A stretch of 64,000 nucleotides of DNA, taken from assembly GCF_007097265.1 (NCBI RefSeq), contig NZ_VJZP01000019.1, positions 1 to 64,000 on the forward strand, written 5' to 3'. Shown here piece by piece: positions 8,392 to 16,713 of this stretch. The notes under the pieces are model-generated. The model was not told where the DNA came from and searched no databases. It saw nothing but the letters and a program-made list of their open reading frames with translations. Origin of the DNA: Flavobacterium gawalongense (GTDB lineage: Bacteria; Bacteroidota; Bacteroidia; Flavobacteriales; Flavobacteriaceae). Position numbers and translations under genes: made by a program. The number at the start of each line of letters is the position of its first letter. Position 1 is the stretch's first letter.

Positions 8392-9672
8392 ATGCCTGAA
8401 GATAAAGATATAGAATTAAGAAGCGAAGAAGTTCAAGAAATCCTTACTCGTGTCCCCAATTGGATGATTCGTTGGGGTACTATCGTGGTTTCTGGAGTGA
8501 TTTTAATGATGTTCTTTTCCATGTGGTTTATTAAATACCCCGATATTATTTTAACTCAAATTGTAATTACCACTAATATTCCACCCGAAAAAGTGGTGGC
8601 GAAAGTTTCAGGGAAAATTGAAGCAATTTTGGTACAAGACAAATCGATTGTTGAGGAAAATACACCTCTGGCAATCATTCAAAACACAGCCAATTATAAG
8701 GATGTGTTTTTATTAAAAGGTCTAATAACAGAATATTCAAAAGATGCAGATTTTGATTTTAAACTATTAGAAAATGCACAATTAGGGGATATAGAAAGTA
8801 CTTATGCATTGTTTCATTCTACCTATATTGCCAATGAATTAAACGCTAATTTACAACCTTTTCGAGTAGAGGGAAAAGCACAAAATTTAGAAAATATTCA
8901 AATTTCGGAGCGTTTAACTATTTTGCAAGAGCAAAAAAGTCTGAATGAAAGTGAATTGCAATTGCAAAAAAATGAGGTAAATCGATATGAAATGTTATTT
9001 GATAAAGGAGTAATTTCAGCACAAGATTTTGAGAACAAAAAACTGGGATATCTTCAAGCAGAGAAAAATTACAGGAGTTTGTTGAGTACTATTTCTCAAT
9101 TAAAATCGAACTTAATTGATAATTCTAAAAACAGTAAAAGCACTAAAATTACCGCAACCAAAGAAGAAGTAAATTTGGAGAGTAATAAAAATCAGGCTTT
9201 TTATCAATTGAAAAAAGTAATAAAAGATTGGGAGTTGTCTTATGTGTTACAATCATCAGTTATAGGGAAAGTATCTTTTTTGCAAATATGGACTAAAAAT
9301 CAAACTATTGTTGCAGGGGATAACGTTTTTTCTGTAATTCCAACTCTAGAAAAAGGATACATTGGAAAACTTAAAGCTTCGGCATTAAATTCTGGAAAAA
9401 TACTAGTAGGTCAGGATGTAAATATTCGATTAACAAATTTTCCAGATAGTCAATACGGAATGTTGAATGGTAAAATCAAAAATATTTCATTAACACCGGA
9501 TGCATCAGACAATTTATTGATCGATGTAGCCCTGCCAAAAAAACTAGAAACTTCCTATCATAAAATAGTTCCATTTCAGCAGGAAATGTCTGGAAGTGCT
9601 GAAATTGTCACGGAAGATTTGAGATTAATTGAGCGATTATTATATCAGTTCCGTGATATTTTTAGAAGATAG
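8392..9672 (+). CDS. HlyD-family periplasmic adaptor of the peptide exporter
   Basis: This 426-residue membrane fusion protein has a short cytosolic N-terminus, one transmembrane helix at about 30-48 (TIVVSGVILMMFFSMWFI), a lipoyl-like half (about 65-110), a coiled coil (about 185-250, rich in Lys, Glu, Gln) and the returning beta-barrel (about 290-400). It should join the ABC transporter to an outer-membrane channel. No TolC-type gene is present in this cluster, so the channel must be encoded elsewhere. It follows the transporter by 50 bases and ends directly against the convergent OmpA gene. Confidence 0.88.
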   Translation: MPEDKDIELRSEEVQEILTRVPNWMIRWGTIVVSGVILMMFFSMWFIKYPDIILTQIVITTNIPPEKVVAKVSGKIEAILVQDKSIVEENTPLAIIQNTANYKDVFLLKGLITEYSKDADFDFKLLENAQLGDIESTYALFHSTYIANELNANLQPFRVEGKAQNLENIQISERLTILQEQKSLNESELQLQKNEVNRYEMLFDKGVISAQDFENKKLGYLQAEKNYRSLLSTISQLKSNLIDNSKNSKSTKITATKEEVNLESNKNQAFYQLKKVIKDWELSYVLQSSVIGKVSFLQIWTKNQTIVAGDNVFSVIPTLEKGYIGKLKASALNSGKILVGQDVNIRLTNFPDSQYGMLNGKIKNISLTPDASDNLLIDVALPKKLETSYHKIVPFQQEMSGSAEIVTEDLRLIERLLYQFRDIFRR

Positions 9673-10479
9673 CTATATTTTTAAAATAAGAAATTCGACT
9701 CTTCTGTCAAGCGCATCTCCTTTTCCTAAAGGGAATTTATTTCCGCAACCTTTGTAAGTCATTCGTTGCGGACTAATTTTTTTTGATATCAGATATCTGT
9801 AGACATTTCGGGCACGATTCAACGAAAGTTTTCTCTCACGAGTAAATTCATCTATTGCATCAGGGTAATAATTGGGCGTACAACATACGTGTCCTCTAAT
9901 TTCAAATTGTAGGGTTTGATTTTTTTGCAATACCATTACCGTTTTGTCTAATTCTTGCTTGGATTGTTCGGTAAGTTTACTGCTACCCATTACAAATAAG
10001 ATGTTTTCTAAATAAACACGATCTCCAACTTTATGTTTTTCCTGAAAAGAATTGTAAATACCTTTTCCGAAACTATTTTTTTTAACAATAAACAAATCGA
10101 CGCGTCTGTTTTTAGACCGGGTTTCAGTTAAATTTTCCTCAATATCTTTTTTCAAAATTACACGTCCCTTACCTTCAATAACGACAATTTTATTTTTGTT
10201 GAAACTATTAGAAGTGAGTATGTCTTGAACTGTTTTTACACGGTTAGTTGATAATCTATAATTATAATCATTGTCACCTCTGTCGTCACAATAGCCATAA
10301 ATTTGGATAGATTCAATCTTTGTAGTGTCTGATCTTTTTACAAAATCAGTGATAGTTTTAATTTGTTGATCATAAAGGGTGTATTTATCAAAATCAAAAT
10401 AGACAGTTTGTACGGATTTTTCTTGAGCTGAAAGATATCCAAAAAACAATAAGAGTGTTATTTTAAAATATTTATTCAT
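9673..10479 (-). CDS. Outer-membrane-associated protein with two tandem OmpA-like domains
   Basis: This 268-residue exported protein has a signal peptide (MNKYFKITLLLFFGYLSAQ) and two OmpA C-terminal-like peptidoglycan-binding modules in a row. The first is at about 25-130 (VYFDFDKYTLYDQQ, IYGYCDDRGDNDYNYRLSTN, RSKNRRVDLFIV). The second is at about 155-268 (ILFVMGSSKLTEQSKQELD, RGHVCCTPNYYP, LSLNRARNVYRYL, LDRRVEFLILKI). There is no membrane barrel, so it is probably a periplasmic wall-tethering protein. Its ATG overlaps the stop of the protease gene by one base (TAATG), indicating translational coupling. The second module's CC pair is unusual. Confidence 0.87.
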   Translation of the reverse strand: MNKYFKITLLLFFGYLSAQEKSVQTVYFDFDKYTLYDQQIKTITDFVKRSDTTKIESIQIYGYCDDRGDNDYNYRLSTNRVKTVQDILTSNSFNKNKIVVIEGKGRVILKKDIEENLTETRSKNRRVDLFIVKKNSFGKGIYNSFQEKHKVGDRVYLENILFVMGSSKLTEQSKQELDKTVMVLQKNQTLQFEIRGHVCCTPNYYPDAIDEFTRERKLSLNRARNVYRYLISKKISPQRMTYKGCGNKFPLGKGDALDRRVEFLILKI

Positions 10480-12116
10480 TACAATTTTAAAATGGATTTG
10501 TATTCTGTATTATTATTCAAAATGCTAACGGATTTCTTAATTTCAGAATTGTTTTTTATGTAATATTGATATAAACCTTCTTGGTATTGATAGCGTTTAA
10601 TAATTTCCTCTAAAATTAAATTCTTAATTTCTTTCTGATTCTTATCCAGTAATGTTTCTTCGCTTTTTTGAAGAGTAGCAAGCAATTGTTGGTATTCTGT
10701 GATGATGGATTCGTCTATTTTTTCTTTTTTGGCTACAGCCAAAGTGTTTTTCAATGCCAACTCGGTTTCGGTGTCAAAGGAGAATTTTTGTGCTTTTAAA
10801 AACTGTTTAAAGTCTAAAAAATCAGCATCAGAAATCGTTGGGATGCTATTCCCTAAATTTGGATTCTTATAATAATAGCTCGTCACATAATTAAAGATTC
10901 CATCGTTTTTTACTAACGCATTTGTTATCGGGCTTAATTTTGTTTCGTCAAGTTCAATGTCGGGTTGAATACCTCCACCATCATAAACCGTTCTTCCTTT
11001 GCGGGTTTTGAAAGCAGTATAGTTTTTCTCTTCCGTTTTTGTGGCCAACCCATTTTTGTCTTTATGGGCATAATTCAAGGCTTGAATGCATCTGCCCGAA
11101 GGCGTGTAATAACGAGAAATAGTTACTTTTAGTTGCGTTCCATACGTTAAATTAACAGGAGTTTGTACCAATCCTTTTCCAAAACTTCGGCTTCCTAATA
11201 CCACAGCACGATCTAAATCCTGTAAAGCACCCGAAACAATTTCTGAAGCCGAGGCACTTTTTCCGTTTACAATTATGATCAAAGGAATTTCAGTATCAAT
11301 GGGTTCTCTGGTTGTTTTATAAGTATTGTTAAATTTTTCTATCTTTGATTTTGTGGTTACTATAATTTCATTTTTGGGAACAAAGAGATTGCAAATATTT
11401 ACCGCTTCGTTCAAAAGTCCTCCGGGATTGCCTCTCAAATCTAAAACAATTCTTTTTGCACCTTCATTTTTTAACTGTTCCAATGCCATTTTAGTTTCTA
11501 CAGCAGCTTTATTGTTGAAATGCGATAAAACAATATAACCGGTTTCGGCATCTATTTTACCAAAAAAAGGAACCGATTTTATTTCAACTTCATCCCGAAC
11601 AATTTGGGTGGTATAAGTTTTTCCCTGACGGATGTATTTGATGTCAATTTTAGTATTTTTTGCTCCTTTAAACAACGGTGAAGCATCTTCTCTAAAATCA
11701 GACAAAAGAATGTCTCCAACTTGAGTGATTTCATCACCCGCTTTTAGCCCCGCTTTATCTGCCGGGAAATTTTTATATTGTTCTTTAACGATTAATTTGC
11801 CGTCTTTTCGGGTTAGTAAAGCACCTATTCCGGTATATTCTCCAGTGTTGTTTATTTTAAAACTCACCACATCCTGTTCGTTAAAATAAACAGTATACGG
11901 ATCTAAACTGGCTAACATGCCTTTAATGGCTTTATCCATTAAGTCACCAGGATTAGTTTCATCGACATAATTTTTATTCAACTCCTTGAAAAGGGTGGTG
12001 AAAATCTCTATTTGCTTGGCTATTTCAAAAAAATCGTCTTTGAAACTGGCACCAACATAAAGAAATACCGATGCGACAATAGGGATTATGAATTTTTTTT
12101 TGAAAAAGAATTTCAT
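10479..12116 (-). CDS. S41 family C-terminal processing peptidase
   Basis: This 545-residue periplasmic serine protease is anchored by an N-terminal hydrophobic segment (about 9-25). It has a PDZ domain at about 95-175 (TGIGALLTRKDGKL, PADKAGLKAGDEITQVG) and an S41 catalytic core with the serine in GKSASASEIVSG at about 290 and the lysine in SRSFGKGLVQ at about 315. A long helical C-terminal tail follows, as is typical of Bacteroidota Ctp proteases. It cuts the C-termini of exported proteins in a tail-specific way. It is the first gene of a pair with the double-OmpA protein. Confidence 0.93.
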   Translation of the reverse strand: MKFFFKKKFIIPIVASVFLYVGASFKDDFFEIAKQIEIFTTLFKELNKNYVDETNPGDLMDKAIKGMLASLDPYTVYFNEQDVVSFKINNTGEYTGIGALLTRKDGKLIVKEQYKNFPADKAGLKAGDEITQVGDILLSDFREDASPLFKGAKNTKIDIKYIRQGKTYTTQIVRDEVEIKSVPFFGKIDAETGYIVLSHFNNKAAVETKMALEQLKNEGAKRIVLDLRGNPGGLLNEAVNICNLFVPKNEIIVTTKSKIEKFNNTYKTTREPIDTEIPLIIIVNGKSASASEIVSGALQDLDRAVVLGSRSFGKGLVQTPVNLTYGTQLKVTISRYYTPSGRCIQALNYAHKDKNGLATKTEEKNYTAFKTRKGRTVYDGGGIQPDIELDETKLSPITNALVKNDGIFNYVTSYYYKNPNLGNSIPTISDADFLDFKQFLKAQKFSFDTETELALKNTLAVAKKEKIDESIITEYQQLLATLQKSEETLLDKNQKEIKNLILEEIIKRYQYQEGLYQYYIKNNSEIKKSVSILNNNTEYKSILKL

Positions 12117-12220
12117 GGTTTTTTGGACTAAATTTGAGACTACTAAATTAAGAATAAATCACCAATAATAATACCGGGCTAAATGGAAACGCTGATTTGC
12201 TTTATTTAGTAAAATTGAAA

Positions 12221-12646
12221 TTATTTATTTTCTAAATTTGAGTCGTTTCCTGACAAATGTTTTTTGCTGTTTTGAGCCAAAAACTTCTCAAACAATTGAA
12301 TGGTTTTGGTATTGATCTCTTCATAACTCAATCGGTCCTTGCTTTGGTAAAAAAACATAAAAGCATATGGTTGGTCCAGATTATCAATCAATAAATGTTT
12401 GTTGAGACGATAGGTTTCACGAAGTACACGTTTGAAATAATTGCGGTCAACGGCTTTCTTAAAGTATTTTTTAGAAACGGAAACACCCATTTTGATTTTT
12501 TCTTCCGATGTTTCAGGACTACCCAAAGCACCCGAATAATAAACCAATCGCAAAGGATATTTGGATACTGATTTCCCTTCAGAAAACAATAATCCAATGG
12601 TGATTTTACTTTTTAGCTTTTCGTTTTTTGGGTAAGTGAAGTTCAT
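12221..12646 (-). CDS. rnpA: Ribonuclease P protein component
   Basis: This is the basic protein subunit that supports the RNase P RNA in trimming the 5' ends of tRNAs. The family features are present: an N-terminal KNEKLKSKITIGLLFSEGKS, the RNR-box region KKAVDRNYFKRVLRETYRLN, and a SKKYFKKAVDRN helix. The open frame runs on to 12778, but the extra 44 residues have no family match and would overlap the divergent acyltransferase start, so I take Met at 12646, giving 141 residues. rpmH, often the neighbour, is not here. Confidence 0.92.
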   Translation of the reverse strand: MNFTYPKNEKLKSKITIGLLFSEGKSVSKYPLRLVYYSGALGSPETSEEKIKMGVSVSKKYFKKAVDRNYFKRVLRETYRLNKHLLIDNLDQPYAFMFFYQSKDRLSYEEINTKTIQLFEKFLAQNSKKHLSGNDSNLENK

Positions 12647-12772
12647 TTTAATAGAAAAAAGACATAGATTTTGACTTGCAAAGTTACGATTAAACGTTGA
12701 GCCTGTATATTGTTTGGGATTTAAAATCGGGCTAAAAATATATTTCTTACTTTTGTCGCAAATTTTTAAAGC

Positions 12773-13507
12773 ATGCAAAAACTGATTTCGTATCCCATAT
12801 CCATAATTTATTATTTATGTTTTGGTCTTACCTTGGTTATTTTTCACCCAATTCAATGGGTTTGCTTCCATGTTTTTGGTTATCAGGCCCATAAAAAAAG
12901 TGTTGATTATCTGAATTTTTTCCTATTAAAATGCACAAATCTTTTAGGGACAACCTATAAATTTGAAAATATAGAAAATATTCCTAAAAATGTTCCTCTG
13001 ATTTTTGTCTCCAATCATCAAAGTATGTACGATATTATTGCTATGATTTGGTTTTTTCGCCGATTTCATTGTAAATTTGTCAGTAAAAAAGAATTAGGAA
13101 AAGGAATCCCAAGTGTTTCGTTTAATTTGCGTCATGGCGGTTCCGTACTTATTGATCGAAAAGATCCAAAGCAAGCTATTCCAGCTATTAAGGGATTGTC
13201 GGAATATATTGAAAAATACAATCGTTCCGCAGTTATTTTTCCGGAAGGAACGCGAAGTAAGACAGGGAAACCAAAAGAGTTTGCTCAAAGTGGGTTAAAA
13301 ATTTTATGTAAATATGCGCCATCAGCATATGTGATTCCTGTAAGTATAAACAATTCTTGGAAAATAGTTAAATATGGATTTTTTCCTCTAGGTTTAGGAA
13401 ATCACCTTACCTTTGTGGTACATAAACCGTTAGCGGTTAAAGAGTATGATTTTAAGGAACTAATGGAAAAAACAGAAACAGCAGTTATTCAAGGAATAAA
13501 AATTTAA
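12773..13507 (+). CDS. 1-acyl-sn-glycerol-3-phosphate acyltransferase (PlsC family)
   Basis: This 244-residue membrane enzyme adds the second acyl chain in phosphatidic acid synthesis. It has two hydrophobic N-terminal stretches (about 8-38), the catalytic NHxxxxD box as NHQSMYD (81-87), and the glycerol-phosphate binding FPEGTRS motif at about 163. It ends 10 bases before the acyl-ACP desaturase gene, so phospholipid acylation and unsaturation may be co-expressed. Confidence 0.92.
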   Translation: MQKLISYPISIIYYLCFGLTLVIFHPIQWVCFHVFGYQAHKKSVDYLNFFLLKCTNLLGTTYKFENIENIPKNVPLIFVSNHQSMYDIIAMIWFFRRFHCKFVSKKELGKGIPSVSFNLRHGGSVLIDRKDPKQAIPAIKGLSEYIEKYNRSAVIFPEGTRSKTGKPKEFAQSGLKILCKYAPSAYVIPVSINNSWKIVKYGFFPLGLGNHLTFVVHKPLAVKEYDFKELMEKTETAVIQGIKI

Positions 13508-13517
13508 TTTATATATA

Positions 13518-14504
13518 ATGTCAATAAAAAACATTCGATTAGAAGTAATGCAGTTTTTAGAAAAAAACGTAGATAGCTTTGTCGATCAGTATCTAATTCC
13601 AGTAGAAAAAATATGGCAACCAACAGATTTTTTGCCTAATTCTCAAAGCGATACTTTTTTTGATGAGGTCAAAGAACTGCGTGAAATTGCAAAAGATTTA
13701 CCATATGATTTCTGGGTAACTTTAGTAGGGGATACCATTACTGAGGAAGCTTTGCCAACATACGAATCCTGGTTAATGGACGTAGAAGGAATTGATAACG
13801 TAGAGAGAAATGGTTGGTCTAAATGGATCAGACAATGGACTGGAGAGGAAAATCGCCACGGTGACTTACTGAACAAGTATTTGTATTTGTCAGGTCGCGT
13901 AAACATGCGTGAAATAGAAATGACAACGCAACACCTTATCAACGATGGTTTTGATATTGGAACCGGAAGAGATCCATACAAAAACTTTGTGTATACTAGT
14001 TTTCAAGAGTTAGCAACTTATATTTCACACAACAGAGTAGCGCAAATGGCTAAGAAATATGGTGATAACAAATTGTCTAAAATGTGCAAAATGATTGCTG
14101 GTGACGAGATGCGTCATCATCATGCGTATAGCGAATTTGTAAACCGTATTTTTCAGGTAGATCCTAGCGAAATGATGCTTGCTTTTCAATATATGATGAA
14201 AGCAAAAATCGTTATGCCAGCACATTTCTTAAGAGAATCCGGTGAAAAAATAAGCACTGCTTTCGAACAGTTTTCTGATTCGGCGCAAAGAATTGGCGTT
14301 TATACCGCTGCGGATTATGTAGATATTATGCAAAAGTTAATTGACAAATGGGAAGTTGATAAAATTACCGGTTTGACGGATGAAGCAGAGAAAGCACGTG
14401 ATTATTTGATGAAATTACCAGGAAGAATGGCGAAAATATCTGAAAGATTGGTCATTCCACAAGAGTCACATATTTTCAAATGGGTAGAGCCAGCTAGAAT
14501 TTAA
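13518..14504 (+). CDS. Acyl-[ACP] desaturase (soluble di-iron type)
   Basis: This 328-residue soluble fatty-acid desaturase places a double bond in acyl-ACP using O2 and a di-iron centre. Both ligand motifs are visible: EENRHG at about 110 and DEMRHH at about 196. The surrounding helices match the plant-type stearoyl-ACP desaturase fold, and length is usual. It follows plsC by 10 bases and is closed by a strong terminator, so the two genes form an operon for membrane lipid synthesis. Confidence 0.93.
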   Translation: MSIKNIRLEVMQFLEKNVDSFVDQYLIPVEKIWQPTDFLPNSQSDTFFDEVKELREIAKDLPYDFWVTLVGDTITEEALPTYESWLMDVEGIDNVERNGWSKWIRQWTGEENRHGDLLNKYLYLSGRVNMREIEMTTQHLINDGFDIGTGRDPYKNFVYTSFQELATYISHNRVAQMAKKYGDNKLSKMCKMIAGDEMRHHHAYSEFVNRIFQVDPSEMMLAFQYMMKAKIVMPAHFLRESGEKISTAFEQFSDSAQRIGVYTAADYVDIMQKLIDKWEVDKITGLTDEAEKARDYLMKLPGRMAKISERLVIPQESHIFKWVEPARI

Positions 14505-14525
14505 ATTTTTGATTTAAGAATAATG

Positions 14526-14570
14526 AATGTTGATTTTTGAAGTTAGTCTTTGAAAATCAACATTTTTTTT
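14526..14570 (+). terminator. Intrinsic terminator after the desaturase gene
   Basis: The perfect 12-bp arms AATGTTGATTTT (14526-14537) and AAAATCAACATT (14553-14564) are followed by a run of T. Confidence 0.85.
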
Positions 14571-14583
14571 ACCAAATATAACA

Positions 14584-15237
14584 ATGATAAAGACGGATTT
14601 AATAAGCAAAACAATTCTTTTTGTAAAAGCAAAACTTGAAAATGCCGAAGGTGGGCATGACTGGTTTCATATCGAAAGAGTGTATAGAAATGCTATTTTG
14701 ATTTCTAAAAACGAAGCTTGTAATACCACTGTTGTTCAACTTGGGGCTTTGCTTCATGATATTGCCGATAGTAAGTTTCATAATGGCGATGAATCTATTG
14801 GGCCTAAAATAGCTCGAGAATTCTTAGAGTCAGAAAATGTTTCCGAAGAAATCATCGTTCATGTTGTCAATATCATTGATAACATTTCTTATAAAGGTGG
14901 TAATTTCGAAAAGAAATTCTCTTCAATAGAACTGGATGTTGTTCAGGATGCGGATCGATTAGACGCCATAGGAGCCATTGGAATTGCAAGAACGTTCAAT
15001 TATGGAGGATTTAAAAGCAGAACGCTCTATGATCCTAAAATAGCGCCAAATACAAGAATGACAAAGGAAGAATACAAGAACAGCGATTCTCCAACCATCA
15101 ATCATTTTTATGAAAAGTTATTGCTCTTAAAAGATAAAATGAATACTGAAACCGGAAAACAAATTGCAAAGGAAAGACACCGTTATATGGAAGGTTTTAT
15201 TTCGCAGTTTTATGCGGAATGGGAAGGGGAGAAGTAG
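14584..15237 (+). CDS. HD-domain phosphohydrolase
   Basis: This 217-residue predicted metal-dependent phosphohydrolase has the HD-superfamily ligands in order: GHDWFHIERVYRNA at about 23-36, LLHDIADSKFH at about 58-68 (the HD pair), and VQDADRLDAIGAIGIAR at about 121-137. The pattern matches the small YpgQ-like group that acts on nucleotides. The substrate cannot be told. It is a single gene after a terminator. Confidence 0.88.
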   Translation: MIKTDLISKTILFVKAKLENAEGGHDWFHIERVYRNAILISKNEACNTTVVQLGALLHDIADSKFHNGDESIGPKIAREFLESENVSEEIIVHVVNIIDNISYKGGNFEKKFSSIELDVVQDADRLDAIGAIGIARTFNYGGFKSRTLYDPKIAPNTRMTKEEYKNSDSPTINHFYEKLLLLKDKMNTETGKQIAKERHRYMEGFISQFYAEWEGEK

Positions 15238-15242
15238 TTGGC

Positions 15243-15371
15243 AGTGTTCAGTGATCAGTGATCAGTTTTTCGACGTCTAAATAGAACTGCTCTACTCAAA
15301 AAAAATATTGATTTCAGTCTTGTTTTACAGACAAACGATGACTGATCACTAAATTCTGAACACTGAACACT
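15243..15371. repeat. Interrupted inverted repeat (dispersed-repeat type)
   Basis: AGTGTTC (15243-15249) and AGTGATCAGT (15250-15259) pair with ACTGATCACT (15341-15350) and GAACACT (15358-15364). A related half-copy (GAGTGTTCAGG then ATTCAG) follows hemE at about 26422. It lies between convergent genes. Confidence 0.6.
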
Positions 15372-15765
15372 AAAGTCCTTTCGCTTTCATTTCTATAATT
15401 ACATCCGAAGCGTTTTTAAAAGTTGGCGCCTGTTCAATAATGCTTCCTACTCTTTTTTTGTTGAGTTTAAAGGTAATGTCGTTTTCTGTTGTAAACAACA
15501 ATGCGGTTAAAAACGGATTATTCATATAAGGTGCCAATACAATAAAAGCTTCGTCAAGTGTGTGGAAGCTTTCTACTTCTTCCGTTTTATAACGCGCCGT
15601 AACGGAAAGACTGAATACGTCATCGTTCAACACTGGACGAACGTAAATATTTTTCAATTCCGTGTCACCAATGGTTTTGGCTAACGTTAATTTAGCATAA
15701 GTACCATTTTGGATGCTTTCTTTTACCTTTTCCCAGAAAAGTGCAAATACAGGTTGGTAAGACAT
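15370..15765 (-). CDS. Conserved hypothetical protein (131 residues)
   Basis: I do not recognise this protein. It is small and soluble, with no signal peptide or membrane segment. The N-terminus (QPVFALFWEKVKESIQNGTY) is helical and the middle (ELKNIYVRPV, FSLSVTARYKTEEVESF) looks like beta strands. It reads as a normal conserved flavobacterial protein with its own start near 15765. It is separated from the leftward enoyl-CoA hydratase gene by 155 bases. Confidence 0.75.
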   Translation of the reverse strand: MSYQPVFALFWEKVKESIQNGTYAKLTLAKTIGDTELKNIYVRPVLNDDVFSLSVTARYKTEEVESFHTLDEAFIVLAPYMNNPFLTALLFTTENDITFKLNKKRVGSIIEQAPTFKNASDVIIEMKAKGL

Positions 15766-15892
15766 AAAGTAAAATTTTAAATGTTGAATTATATTCCGAG
15801 ACGGGTTTGCAAAATTAAGTTTTGTAAACCAAACATTCCGTCTTTTGAAGAAAGATTATTACAAATGATCTCACATTGGAGTTAAATACAGA

Positions 15893-15914
15893 AGAGAACC
15901 GATGTGGCTCTCTT
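15893..15914 (-). terminator. Possible terminator of the enoyl-CoA hydratase gene
   Basis: Eight-base arms (AGAGAACC and GGCTCTCT, one G-T pair) lie just after the stop codon on the left strand. The T run is poor. Confidence 0.4.
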
Positions 15915-15920
15915 TTGTTA

Positions 15921-16703
15921 TTATTTTCCTGTAAACACCGCTTTTCTTTTCTCTAGAAATGCCGTTGTTCCCTCTTTAAAATCGTTAGTCCCAAAACATT
16001 TTCCAAACGCTTTTATTTCAGTTTCATATCCATTTTTGCCTTCTTTGAAATTGGCATTGATTGCTTTTATAGCTTTGCTGATTGCGTATGGAGAATTTTT
16101 TATTATTCTTTGTGCAACACTAGTACAGTAATCTAAAAGTTCCGCTTCAGGTACCACGTGATTTACCAGTCCGGTTCTATAGGCATCTTGTGCGGTTACC
16201 ATTCCTGCAGTCATGATCATTTCCATAGCTCTTCCTTTTCCTATAAGTTGAGGTAAACGTTGCGTTCCTCCATAACCAGGAATAAGCCCAAGTGAAACTT
16301 CAGGCAAACCCATTTTTGCATTTTCGGAAGCAACTCTGAAATGACATGCCATCGCTAATTCTAATCCGCCGCCCAACGCAAAACCATTAATAGCTGCGAT
16401 AACGGGAGTTTTTAGATTTTCTATATAATCAAATAATTTTTCTTGTCCTTCAGCAGCTAACTGCATTCCTTCTTCAATAGAAAAATTAGCAAATTCAGCA
16501 ATATCAGCTCCGGCTACAAAAGCTTTTTCGCCACTTCCAGTTAGAACAATAGCACGAATTTCATTGTTTTTCCCCAATGTTTTGAATGCTTTATACAAAT
16601 CAGTAATGGTAGCTTTATTCAAAGCGTTTAGTTTTGTAGGGCGATTAACGGTAATCGTTGCAATATTATTTTCTGTTGTAATTAAAATAGTTGAGTAATT
16701 CAT
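15921..16703 (-). CDS. Enoyl-CoA hydratase/isomerase family protein
   Basis: This 260-residue crotonase-fold enzyme probably adds water across the double bond of a short-chain enoyl-CoA. The oxyanion-hole segment GAGADIAEF-like (VAGADIAEF) is at about 64-72. Both catalytic glutamates of hydratases appear conserved in ASENAKMGLPEVSLG, followed by GLIPGYGGTQRLP. The C-terminal helix ends FLEKRKAVFTGK, as usual in the family. It is 10 bases downstream of the sensor kinase gene, so probably co-transcribed with it. Confidence 0.92.
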   Translation of the reverse strand: MNYSTILITTENNIATITVNRPTKLNALNKATITDLYKAFKTLGKNNEIRAIVLTGSGEKAFVAGADIAEFANFSIEEGMQLAAEGQEKLFDYIENLKTPVIAAINGFALGGGLELAMACHFRVASENAKMGLPEVSLGLIPGYGGTQRLPQLIGKGRAMEMIMTAGMVTAQDAYRTGLVNHVVPEAELLDYCTSVAQRIIKNSPYAISKAIKAINANFKEGKNGYETEIKAFGKCFGTNDFKEGTTAFLEKRKAVFTGK

Positions 16704-16713
16704 GATTGTGATT

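Noticed and set aside
12647..12778. N-terminal extension of rnpA
   Set aside because: The extra 44 residues do not fit the family and would overlap the divergent acyltransferase start.
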